Source of the DNA: Chlorobaculum parvum NCIB 8327
GTDB taxonomy: Bacteria > Bacteroidota > Chlorobiia > Chlorobiales > Chlorobiaceae
Length of the DNA: 64,000 bases
Reading direction: 5' to 3'
NCBI RefSeq assembly: GCF_000020505.1
Contig: NC_011027.1
Coordinates: 914,001 to 978,000, forward strand
Shown: one piece after another, positions 21,801 through 29,244 of the stretch
Position numbering within the stretch: position 1 is the first letter of the stretch
How the letters are laid out: each line of letters starts with the position of its first letter
Program-made: the position numbers and the translations under genes
Notes under the pieces: model-generated
What the model saw: only the letters and a program-made list of their open reading frames with translations
What the model was told of the DNA's origin: nothing
Database searches by the model: none

Positions 21801-23327
21801 ATGAAACAGTTCAGGGATTCAATGATAGCCTTGATTACGGAGACCTCCGCCAACCTGCCGAGCGACGTGCGCAAGGCGATTGCCGATGCGGTCGGTCAGG
21901 AGACCGCCGATTCGAGAGCCGGTCTGGCCATGTCGGCCATCACGCTCAACATCGACATGGCTGTCGATAACGTCGGCCCGGTCTGTCAGGATACCGGCAT
22001 GCCCACCTTTTTCGTGCACACTCCGAAAGGCGTCGATCAGCTCGCCATGAAGCGCGACATCGAAGAGGCTATCGTCGAGGCGACCCGCACCGGCAAGCTT
22101 CGCCCCAATGCGGTTGATTCGATGAGCGGCAAGAACTCCGGCAACAACCTCGGCTGCCACGTGCCGGTGATCCATTTCGAACCGTGGGATCGCGACGAGA
22201 TCGAGGTGAAGCTTATCCTCAAAGGCGGCGGCTGCGAGAACAAGAACATCCAGTATTCGCTTCCGGCTGAAATTCCCGGACAGGGCCGTGCGGCTCGCGA
22301 CATCGACGGCGTGCGCAAGTGCATCGCCCACGCGGTGTACCAGGCGCAGGGGCAGGGGTGCAGCCCTGGTTTCATCGGCGTCGGCGTCGGCGGCGACCGC
22401 ACCAGCGGCTTCGAGCTGGCCAAGAAGCAGCTTCTCCGTTATGTCGATGACACCAATCCCGATCCGGAACTGGCTGGCCTCGAACAGGAGATGCTCGAAA
22501 AGGCCAACACGCTGAACATTGGCCCGATGGGCTTCTCCGGCAAGAGCACGCTGCTCGGCTGCAAGATCGGCAAGTCGCACCGAGTGCCGGCCAGCTTCTT
22601 CGTCTCGGTGGCCTACAACTGCTGGGCTTACCGCCGTCTCGGCGTCATCATCGATCCCGCAGAGGGCTCGATCACCGAGTGGCAGTACCGTTCCGACGAT
22701 GAAATCAAACGCATGGCTCAGGGCGAGGGCATTCCGCTTACGGGCCGCGAGGTGGTGCTCAAGGCTCCGATCAGCGAGGAGACGATCCGCTCGCTCAAGG
22801 TGGGCGACATCGTCATCGTCGAGGGCGAGATGCACACCGGCCGCGACGCCTTCCACCACTACGTGATGCACCACGACCTGCCGGAGGATCTCGACATCAG
22901 TGGCGGCATTATCTACCACTGCGGCCCGGTGATGCTCAAGAACGACGATGGTGAGTACCGGGTTGTCGCCGCAGGGCCGACCACCTCGATCCGCGAGGAG
23001 CCCTACCAGGCGGACGTGATCGAGAAGCTCGGCCTTCGCGCTGTGATCGGCAAGGGCGGCATGGGGCCGAAGACGCTGGCCGGCCTGCAGAAGCATGGCG
23101 CGGTGTACCTCAACGCCATCGGCGGTGCGGCACAGTACTACGCCCGCTCGGTAGAAAAGGTGACCGGCGTCGATTTTCTCGAAGAGATGGGTGTGCCAGA
23201 AGCGATGTGGCACTTGCAGGTCAAGGCATTCCCGGCAATCGTCACGATGGACGCCAACGGTAACAGCCTGCACCAGCAGGTCGATGAGGAGTCGTTCGCG
23301 ATTCTCGAAAAGATCGGCAAAGAGTAA
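21801..23327 (+). CDS. fum: class I (iron-sulfur) fumarate hydratase
   Basis: 508 residues, the size of the single-chain class I fumarase. Interconverts fumarate and malate, needed for the reductive TCA cycle by which green sulfur bacteria fix carbon. Cysteines expected to hold the 4Fe-4S cluster are in GPVCQDTGMPTF (near residue 59), GGGCENKNIQ and GQGCSPGFIGVGVGGDR. The C-terminal beta domain has EMHTGRDAFHH, IIYHCGPVM, GPTTSIREEPY and GKGGMGPKT. The ATG start is preceded by a sequence with no strong ribosome site. It is followed 99 bases later by pycB, also a C4-acid enzyme. Confidence 0.95.
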   Translation: MKQFRDSMIALITETSANLPSDVRKAIADAVGQETADSRAGLAMSAITLNIDMAVDNVGPVCQDTGMPTFFVHTPKGVDQLAMKRDIEEAIVEATRTGKLRPNAVDSMSGKNSGNNLGCHVPVIHFEPWDRDEIEVKLILKGGGCENKNIQYSLPAEIPGQGRAARDIDGVRKCIAHAVYQAQGQGCSPGFIGVGVGGDRTSGFELAKKQLLRYVDDTNPDPELAGLEQEMLEKANTLNIGPMGFSGKSTLLGCKIGKSHRVPASFFVSVAYNCWAYRRLGVIIDPAEGSITEWQYRSDDEIKRMAQGEGIPLTGREVVLKAPISEETIRSLKVGDIVIVEGEMHTGRDAFHHYVMHHDLPEDLDISGGIIYHCGPVMLKNDDGEYRVVAAGPTTSIREEPYQADVIEKLGLRAVIGKGGMGPKTLAGLQKHGAVYLNAIGGAAQYYARSVEKVTGVDFLEEMGVPEAMWHLQVKAFPAIVTMDANGNSLHQQVDEESFAILEKIGKE

Positions 23328-23426
23328 CGATCACGGCTGAGCCGGATCAATCATTTTTCGAGGCTGTTTGCCTGCTTGGCGGGAGGCGGCCCTAACGGAT
23401 CAAGATAAAACCAACGAGAGCGTTAT

Positions 23427-25310
23427 ATGAAAAAAATACGGTTCATGGATGTCTCCTTCCGCGACGGGTTCCAGTCCTGTTACGGAGCAAGGGTCAAAAC
23501 CGAGGATTTCCTTCCGGTGCTTCAGGCTGCGGTCGATGCGGGCACCGATAACTTCGAGGTGGGCGGCGGCGCACGCTTCCAGAGCCTCTACTTCTACTGC
23601 CAGGAGGACGCCTTCGAGATGATGGATGCCTGCCGCCGCGTGGTCGGGCCGGACATCAACCTCCAGACTCTGTCGCGAGGTGCAAACGTGGTGGGTCTCG
23701 TGTCGCAGTCGCGTGACATCATCGACCTTCACGCCAAGCTTTTCAAGAAGCACGGCATCAGCACCATCCGCAACTTCGACGCGCTCATGGATGTGCGCAA
23801 CCTCGCATGGTCGGGTCAGTGCATCGTCAACGCCGGGCTGAAGCACCAGGTGGTGATCGCCCTGATGGGTCTGCCTCCGGGCCTCAAGGAGTCGTACTGC
23901 CACACGCCGCAGTTCTACCTCGACAAGCTCAAGGATATTCTCGATGCGGGTATTCCGTTCGATAGCGTCGCTTTCAAGGACGCCTCTGGCACCACCACTC
24001 CCGCCGTCGTGTACGAAACGGTCAAGGGTGCGCGCAAAATGCTGCCCGAGGGCACCACGCTCGAATTCCACACGCACGACACCGCTGGAATGGGCGTGGC
24101 GTGTAACTACGCTGCTATCGAGGCCGGTATCGACATCATCGACCTTGCGATGGCTCCGGTCAGCGGTGGCACCGCCGAGGTTGACATTCTCACCATGTGG
24201 CACCGCCTGCGTGGCACCGACTACACCCTCGACATCGACCAGGAGAAGTACCTCGAAGTCGAGCGGATGTTCATCGAGCACATGGACAAATACTACATGC
24301 CGCCGGAAGCCAAAGAGGTCAATCCGGTGATTCCGTTCTCCCCGATGCCCGGCGGCGCGCTGACCGCCAACACCCAGATGATGCGCGACCACGACACGCT
24401 GCACTTCTTCCCCGAGGTGATCCGCAACATGCGCGAAGTTGTCGCCAAGGGCGGCTTCGGCGCTTCGGTGACGCCGGTTTCGCAGTTCTACTTCCAGCAG
24501 GCTTTCGCCAACACCGTGCAGGGGCCGTGGAAAAAGATCGTGGACGGCTACGGCAAGATGGTGCTCGGCTACTTCGGCAAGACCCCGGCAGCCCCCGATC
24601 CGGAGGTGGTGGCGCTCGCCTCGGAACAGCTCGGCCTCGAGCCGACCGTTCAGGACGTGCACGACATCAACGACCGCAATCCCGATCTTGGCATCGAGCA
24701 CAACACCAAGCTGCTCGAAGAGGCAGGTCTGGAGATTACCGACGAAAACATCTTCATCGCGGCTACCTGCGGCGCGAAGGGCATCGGTTTCCTTCAGGGC
24801 GACAAGCCGATGGGCATCCGCTACAAGGCGGATATCGAGGCTGAGGAGGAGGCCAAGCATAGCGAGGAAGAGTTGAAGGTCACCTCGCACGGCAACTCGT
24901 TGCAGGATCGCTTGTCTGACCTCATCAAACCGGCTGGCCGCAGCAATCTGTCGGGCAACTACATGGTGATGGTCGATGGCAAGTCGTTCAACGTGGTGAT
25001 CGCCGACGGCATGGTGATGGCGCAGTCCACCGCCCCCGGCGCGCAGCCGATGGCGATGCCGCAAATGGCCGCTCCCGCCGCTGTCCAGCAGCACCAGGGC
25101 ACACCCGTGATGCCGTCAATGCCGGGCAACGTCTTCAAGATGGAAGTCGAAGTCGGCCAGAAGGTCGAGGAAGGCCAGGAGGTCGCCGTCATGGAGGCTA
25201 TGAAGATGGAGTCCCCGGTCAAGGCCCCCAAGTCGGGCATCGTCACGGTAGTCCTCGCCAAACCGGGCGATGCGGTTTCCGCCGACCAGCCGCTGATGTA
25301 TATCGATTGA
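23427..25310 (+). CDS. pycB: biotin-dependent carboxyltransferase subunit (PycB/OadA type)
   Basis: 627 residues. Transfers carboxyl from biotin to pyruvate, or runs the reverse as oxaloacetate decarboxylase alpha. Residues 1-280 are a DRE-TIM barrel: FMDVSFRDGFQS, NFEVGGGARFQ, FKDASGTTTP, EFHTHDTAG and LAMAPVSGGTAEVD. Residues 290-480 are the PYC-OADA domain. After an Ala/Pro/Gln linker (about 535-555) comes the biotinyl domain with the lysine K593 in AVMEAMKMESP, 34 residues from the end. The biotin carboxylase subunit is not in the window. Together with the preceding fumarase it serves C4-acid supply for the reductive TCA cycle. A strong terminator follows. Confidence 0.92.
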   Translation: MKKIRFMDVSFRDGFQSCYGARVKTEDFLPVLQAAVDAGTDNFEVGGGARFQSLYFYCQEDAFEMMDACRRVVGPDINLQTLSRGANVVGLVSQSRDIIDLHAKLFKKHGISTIRNFDALMDVRNLAWSGQCIVNAGLKHQVVIALMGLPPGLKESYCHTPQFYLDKLKDILDAGIPFDSVAFKDASGTTTPAVVYETVKGARKMLPEGTTLEFHTHDTAGMGVACNYAAIEAGIDIIDLAMAPVSGGTAEVDILTMWHRLRGTDYTLDIDQEKYLEVERMFIEHMDKYYMPPEAKEVNPVIPFSPMPGGALTANTQMMRDHDTLHFFPEVIRNMREVVAKGGFGASVTPVSQFYFQQAFANTVQGPWKKIVDGYGKMVLGYFGKTPAAPDPEVVALASEQLGLEPTVQDVHDINDRNPDLGIEHNTKLLEEAGLEITDENIFIAATCGAKGIGFLQGDKPMGIRYKADIEAEEEAKHSEEELKVTSHGNSLQDRLSDLIKPAGRSNLSGNYMVMVDGKSFNVVIADGMVMAQSTAPGAQPMAMPQMAAPAAVQQHQGTPVMPSMPGNVFKMEVEVGQKVEEGQEVAVMEAMKMESPVKAPKSGIVTVVLAKPGDAVSADQPLMYID

Positions 25311-25339
25311 TCTGGAAGCGATTTATCATAGCACTATTC

Positions 25340-25373
25340 AAAAGGGCAGACTTAACAGGTCTGCCCTTTTTTT
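25340..25373 (+). terminator. rho-independent terminator after pycB
   Basis: AAAAGGGCAGAC (25340-25351) pairs with GTCTGCCCTTTT (25359-25370), loop TTAACAG, and seven T in a row. Confidence 0.95.
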
Positions 25374-25420
25374 GTTTGCTGATCAAGTGATAAATTTGGT
25401 GTAATGGTTTTTTGTTGCTG

Positions 25421-25522
25421 CTGAACGCGAACTGGTTTATGAGTTTGGATTATGCCCGTGAGGTTATCAGGCGATGGCAGGAGGATTACAATTCCATTCG
25501 GCCGCACAGCTCATTAGGATGA
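25421..25522 (+). pseudogene. C-terminal remnant of an IS3-family transposase (OrfB)
   Basis: One frame reads LNANWFMSLDYAREVI and then RRWQEDYNSIRPHSSLG before a stop. This is the classical end of the IS3-family DDE transposase, including the DYN..RPHSSLG signature. Frames farther upstream are broken, the usual YLTP-type ending is lost to a stop, and no inverted repeat ends are obvious. It lies between the pycB terminator and an AT-rich orphan gene, marking an old insertion. Confidence 0.85.
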
Positions 25523-25621
25523 CAGGTACCGGTAGAATTCCTGGTTCAGTAAACGGATTTTTGTCAAGAAGAAGTGCTCTTATAGACGGAGGCACGTCCA
25601 TTTAATTTAATTGAAGTAGTT

Positions 25622-26710
25622 ATGACTGCAATCGGGCGGCTATTTGATGTTGCGAAAGATGCAGGATTCTTTCGTGCATTAAAAGTTATTGTCGGCTTGG
25701 TAAGAATGCACTGGAGATATTTTATTTTTGGCCGCGGACGTGGTTTAGCTAAAATGTTGCCTTTGAATACACCTAATAAAGTCCATGTCGATCCGGCAAG
25801 TGGGTGCAATTTCAAGTGTTTCTTTTGCCCGCAATCAGACCTTGAATCTCTAAAGTTGGCTGGCTTTAAGACTGGGGTAATGAAACTAGAGTTATTTAAA
25901 AAAATGATTAATGATTTTGTGTGGTTTCCAAATAAAATCGATGAATTGGTTCTAGGAAACTATGGAGAACTTTTGTTAAATAAAGATATATCTGAAATGA
26001 TCGAGTACGCGGTATCTTCGAAATCTGTAAGGGAGGTTTCTTTGATTACCAATGCTGCTTTACTTGATAAGGAAATAGGTGAAAAAATTGCATTAGCTGG
26101 TTTGCATAAAATAAGAATATCGATTGAGGGTTTATCTGACGAAGCATACAAAAACACAGTCAACGTTAATGTTTCTTTCGATAAAATCGTAAAAAATATT
26201 ACAGATTTTTATAAATCTGTAAGGCGGTACGGTAACAAAACATTCATTTACGTAAAAATTATTGATATTGGATTAACACCAGAAGATAAACGAAAATTTT
26301 TTAATGTATTTTCTCCTATTTCTGATTCCGTTGGGATTGAAAACCTTATGCCTGTAACTGAGAAGGCGGAAAAATTGATCGGAGATAAAAAGAGGGGCAT
26401 GACAGGTGTAAGTATATCTGAGGGAAGGTTCGTATGCCCTTCTCCATTCTATTCGCTCTCTGTTCATGTGAATGGAGATGTTGGTGTCTGTTGTTCTGAT
26501 TGGCACCATCAAACCAATATCGGGTCAATAAAGAATTCGACGATGCAAGAAATATGGAGAGGTTCCGAGTTAAATAAATTTCGGTTAGCACATTTGCAAA
26601 ATTCATGGAGAAGTGTAGATGCTTGCAGTGGTTGTATTATGGTCGATCATTATCCACCTTACGAAGATATTGACCATATTCGTGATAACTTGCAAAAGCA
26701 CTACCAATGA
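25622..26710 (+). CDS. radical SAM/SPASM-like protein, orphan
   Basis: 362 residues. N-terminal radical SAM core with the cluster motif CNFKCFFC (C62, C66, C69), a GNYGELLLNK strand and ISIEGLSDEAYKNT. A C-terminal SPASM-like region supplies further cysteines (FVCPSPFY, GDVGVCCSDW, NIGSIKNSTMQEIWRG, ACSGC), which would bind extra iron-sulfur clusters. SPASM proteins often modify peptides or act on sugars and lipids. No precursor peptide is evident within 300 bases either side. The gene is strongly AT-rich compared with the core genes and sits after a transposase relic, so acquisition by transfer is likely. Function is unknown. Confidence 0.85.
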   Translation: MTAIGRLFDVAKDAGFFRALKVIVGLVRMHWRYFIFGRGRGLAKMLPLNTPNKVHVDPASGCNFKCFFCPQSDLESLKLAGFKTGVMKLELFKKMINDFVWFPNKIDELVLGNYGELLLNKDISEMIEYAVSSKSVREVSLITNAALLDKEIGEKIALAGLHKIRISIEGLSDEAYKNTVNVNVSFDKIVKNITDFYKSVRRYGNKTFIYVKIIDIGLTPEDKRKFFNVFSPISDSVGIENLMPVTEKAEKLIGDKKRGMTGVSISEGRFVCPSPFYSLSVHVNGDVGVCCSDWHHQTNIGSIKNSTMQEIWRGSELNKFRLAHLQNSWRSVDACSGCIMVDHYPPYEDIDHIRDNLQKHYQ

Positions 26711-26757
26711 TTATTACAACCTATACCACCCCGACAAGAAGAAAATCTGTCTACCAA

Positions 26758-26798
26758 CGAAAAAAGGGGAAGAGGCTCCATTCAGGAAACTCTTCCCC
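26758..26798 (-). terminator. minus-strand terminator after the LRR fragment
   Basis: On the minus strand GGGGAAGAG pairs with CTCTTCCCC (plus-strand 26790-26798 and 26766-26774) followed by six T. It would end transcription of the toxin-antitoxin pair and the LRR remnant; on the plus strand it could also stop the radical SAM transcript. Confidence 0.75.
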
Positions 26799-26834
26799 TT
26801 CGTCATTTCATCCCCATTCTTTCAACCTAATCCC

Positions 26835-26935
26835 TCATCCCCTCGGTTTGATAATCACGTCGCAGGCAGGGTGGGTGAACATGAAGCGTTCGATTTCGGA
26901 TTGGGGTATCCGCCCTGCCGACAGTTCCAGTTTCA
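26835..26935 (-). pseudogene. duplicated 3' end of the leucine-rich repeat gene
   Basis: The minus strand encodes KLELSAGRIPQSEIER followed by FMFTHPACDVIIKPRG and a stop, identical in protein to the last 32 residues of the LRR gene at 27767-28972, with several silent base differences. Homology ends at about 26933, directly against the antitoxin stop codon. Only this tail remains. The differences show that the duplication is not recent, or that the piece came from a related gene copy. Confidence 0.9.
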
Positions 26936-26938
26936 CAT

Positions 26939-27205
26939 TCACTCTGCCTGAGCCTTGTTTACGTATTTATGCAAAATACTCGAAATCAAAGTCTGGTATG
27001 GTAATCCTTCTCTCAGGGCGATTTTCTGTAACTCTTTCAGATCGCGTTCGGAAATCCGGATATTTACCCTTTTATCCTTTCGGATAGTAGCACGCGCAGA
27101 TTCTTCCAGTTCAAGCTTCCGCTTTTTCAGGTCTTTAACAGAACGCCATTCATTTTTTTCAAAAGAATCCAGCAACTCTTTTTCATCATTGTCCAAATTA
27201 TTCAT
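26939..27205 (-). CDS. CopG/ribbon-helix-helix-like antitoxin
   Basis: 88 residues. The first half is acidic, with an EKNEWRSV segment as in CopG-type antitoxins (BrnA group). The second half reads RVNIRISERDLKELQKIA and continues GLPYQTLISSILHKYV, a ribbon-helix-helix DNA-binding pattern. Its ATG overlaps the TGA of the upstream toxin-like gene (ATGA), so the pair is translationally coupled, with toxin first as in BrnT-BrnA pairs. It probably binds and represses its own promoter upstream of the toxin gene. Assignment by pattern, not by alignment. Confidence 0.8.
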   Translation of the reverse strand: MNNLDNDEKELLDSFEKNEWRSVKDLKKRKLELEESARATIRKDKRVNIRISERDLKELQKIALREGLPYQTLISSILHKYVNKAQAE

Positions 27206-27480
27206 TTTTTACTCTCCAGATATTCTTTTGTCGCTTTTCTGCTTGGAATAATCGTTTTCAGGAAAATCTCATCAGCTGTTTCTACATAAGGAACAAGGTG
27301 GATATAGTTATCGATATTCAAAACCATCATTCTTTGCCCACCATATTTTTCCTGATTCGGATGTTCTATATCGTCTATCAGGCACTGACTGTCCAGATAA
27401 AAAAGTACATCCTCAAAACAGATCCCTCTGTTTTTTCTTAGCCACTCGTTCTTGTCTCTATTCCAGTTTATCAGTTTCAT
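27202..27480 (-). CDS. BrnT-like toxin of a type II toxin-antitoxin pair
   Basis: 92 residues. The start INWNRDKNEWLRKNRGICFEDV resembles in layout the BrnT opening (F.WD..K...N..KHG..FE.A), followed by a VLNIDNYIHLVPYVE strand pair and an IIPSRKATKEYL end, as in BrnT/RelE-fold RNases. The catalytic set cannot be confirmed without alignment. It is the first gene of a two-gene operon, overlapping the antitoxin start by 4 bases. The pair lies between the LRR gene and the duplicated LRR tail. AT-rich, as is common for such modules. Confidence 0.72.
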   Translation of the reverse strand: MKLINWNRDKNEWLRKNRGICFEDVLFYLDSQCLIDDIEHPNQEKYGGQRMMVLNIDNYIHLVPYVETADEIFLKTIIPSRKATKEYLESKK

Positions 27481-27611
27481 AAGAGTAATTTATGCCATTG
27501 TGTGCACTTTGGCAACAGAATCATGAGGATTTAGCGTCAGAACACGTCATCCTTTTGCTCGAAGATCAGACAGTCCAGCGTCGGCTTTCGCGTGGTGTCC
27601 GTCCTTCAGTT

Positions 27612-27640
27612 GTAGGGGCGAACCTGTGTGTTCGCCCTTA
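27612..27640. repeat. dispersed GC-rich palindromic repeat, copy 4
   Basis: GTAGGGGCGAAC, spacer CTGTGT, then GTTCGCCCTTA: a near-perfect stem with the GTAGGGGCG edge shared with copy 2. Lies between the toxin gene and the LRR gene. Confidence 0.65.
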
Positions 27641-27689
27641 TCGACAGTGAGTGATAACGAGCCAATATCGGGGTGGCGTTTTCAAATAT

Positions 27690-27730
27690 AAAAAAAGGGA
27701 TAACGGCTTGTTGAAATTACCGTTATCCCC
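27690..27730 (-). terminator. terminator of the LRR gene
   Basis: On the minus strand GGGATAACGG and CCGTTATCCC form a 10-base-pair stem (plus-strand 27720-27729 and 27697-27706) followed by seven T. It has the same place relative to the LRR stop as the hairpin at 26758 has to the LRR fragment, but a different stem sequence. Confidence 0.85.
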
Positions 27731-27766
27731 TTTCTCAATTCATGCCAACTCTATCCCTTCAATCCA

Positions 27767-28972
27767 TCATCCCCTCGGCTTGATGATAACATCACAAGCT
27801 GGGTGGGTGAACATGAAGCGTTCGATTTCGGATTGCGGTATCCGTCCTGCCGACAGTTCCAGCTTTTCCAGATTGGGTAGCTCGATCAGTGGCGCGATCG
27901 ATTCGACCTCGGTGCCGATGATGTTCAGCTCTTCAAGTTCTTCGAGTCCCGCCAATGGGTCGAGGTGGAATACACCGGTCTGTTCGACGCTCAGCTCTTT
28001 GAGTGAGGAGAGCTTGCGCAGCGGTTCGAGGCTGGTGATGTTGGTGCGGCTGCAGCGCAGGTATTCGAGCTTGTCGAGTCCGGCGAGTGGCTCCAGTGAG
28101 CTGATGCGGGTGCTGTTGATGCCAAGCTCGATCAGGTTTTCGAGCTTTTTGACTGGCTCGATCGACTCGATCTCCGTTTTGTAGCAACTGAGTTTTTCGA
28201 GATTGATCAGCCCGGCGATTGGCGAAAGGTCGCTCACCAAGGTTTCCGAGCAGTAGAGCTCTTCGAGGTTGATGAGGCCTGCAATCGGTTCGAGGTCGCT
28301 GATTTCGGTGCTTGAAACCCAGAGCAGTTTCAGCGAGGTGATGTTGCGCAGCGGGTCGAGCGAAAGGAAATCGCAGTCGAACGCGTAGAGGCGCTTGAGC
28401 TGTCGGAGGTTCCTGAGCGGTTCGAGGCTTTCGATCGGGGTTTCATCACAGCGGACTTGTTGCAGGTTTTCCAACAGGCTGATCGGCGCGAGATTGTGGA
28501 TTCGCGTGTTGTCGCAGCGCACACTCGTTACGTTCAGGAAGTCGAGCAGTTCCGTGTCGGACGGGTCACGCTGGAGTTTCAGGGTGTGCCTGACCACCTC
28601 TTTCCAATCGTTACTCAGCGCTTGATACCAGTCGTGGCGTTTTTGCGGCTCACGCAGCAGCACGGCCCGGGATGCTGCCAGCGCCTCCTCTTCGGCCGGA
28701 GTCAGCCGGTCTTTGAAGCCATGCCGCGGTGCAGTGTCTTCCGGCGAGAAGGTGACGGCCGGAGCTTTTCCGGTGTCGAGATGCTCGGCCAGGCAGCGAA
28801 TGTACCAGTCAGCTTTTTTCTCCTCGATGATCCGGTAATGCTTTTCGAGATTCTGCTCGTCAAGGGTATTGATGTCTTCGAGAATATCGTTCTTGCATCG
28901 CGGACAGATCGCGTTATCCTGCGTCAACGGAAAGCCGCAGACAGGACACTTTTGGTAGATGTTTTGCTCCAA
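27767..28972 (-). CDS. zinc-ribbon plus leucine-rich repeat protein
   Basis: 401 residues. The N-terminus has a rubredoxin-like zinc ribbon with CPVC (9-12) and CPRC (23-26), then a helical charged region (30-140) and about ten 22-residue internalin-like leucine-rich repeats (150-390) of the form L..L..L....T.I..LEPL..L. No signal peptide or membrane segment, so it is cytoplasmic and probably a protein-binding scaffold. The start is a TTG at 28972; no ATG is available before the zinc ribbon. Its last 32 residues recur as a fragment at 26835, across the toxin-antitoxin pair. Confidence 0.85.
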   Translation of the reverse strand: MEQNIYQKCPVCGFPLTQDNAICPRCKNDILEDINTLDEQNLEKHYRIIEEKKADWYIRCLAEHLDTGKAPAVTFSPEDTAPRHGFKDRLTPAEEEALAASRAVLLREPQKRHDWYQALSNDWKEVVRHTLKLQRDPSDTELLDFLNVTSVRCDNTRIHNLAPISLLENLQQVRCDETPIESLEPLRNLRQLKRLYAFDCDFLSLDPLRNITSLKLLWVSSTEISDLEPIAGLINLEELYCSETLVSDLSPIAGLINLEKLSCYKTEIESIEPVKKLENLIELGINSTRISSLEPLAGLDKLEYLRCSRTNITSLEPLRKLSSLKELSVEQTGVFHLDPLAGLEELEELNIIGTEVESIAPLIELPNLEKLELSAGRIPQSEIERFMFTHPACDVIIKPRG

Positions 28973-29244
28973 AGTGAGTGTGAGCTTGAGGGGTTGGTTG
29001 ATGCTGAAATGTTTGCCTAAAATAAGAAAAAAACAGCCTCAAACCATAAACAGCCGGCTTTGATTGCTGGCGTTTTCATGGGGTTGAGTGCCCGGTCTTC
29101 GGCAAAAGGATGAACTATCAGACCCGTTTGCTTTGTTAATAAAAGTAAGGCGGGCCATTGAAGTTTGTGTGGTCATGTGCATTGGTAAGGTGTGTTGTGT
29201 GGACTTTTCCAGACAGTGGAATTCGTGAGGTATTGGGAGGAATT

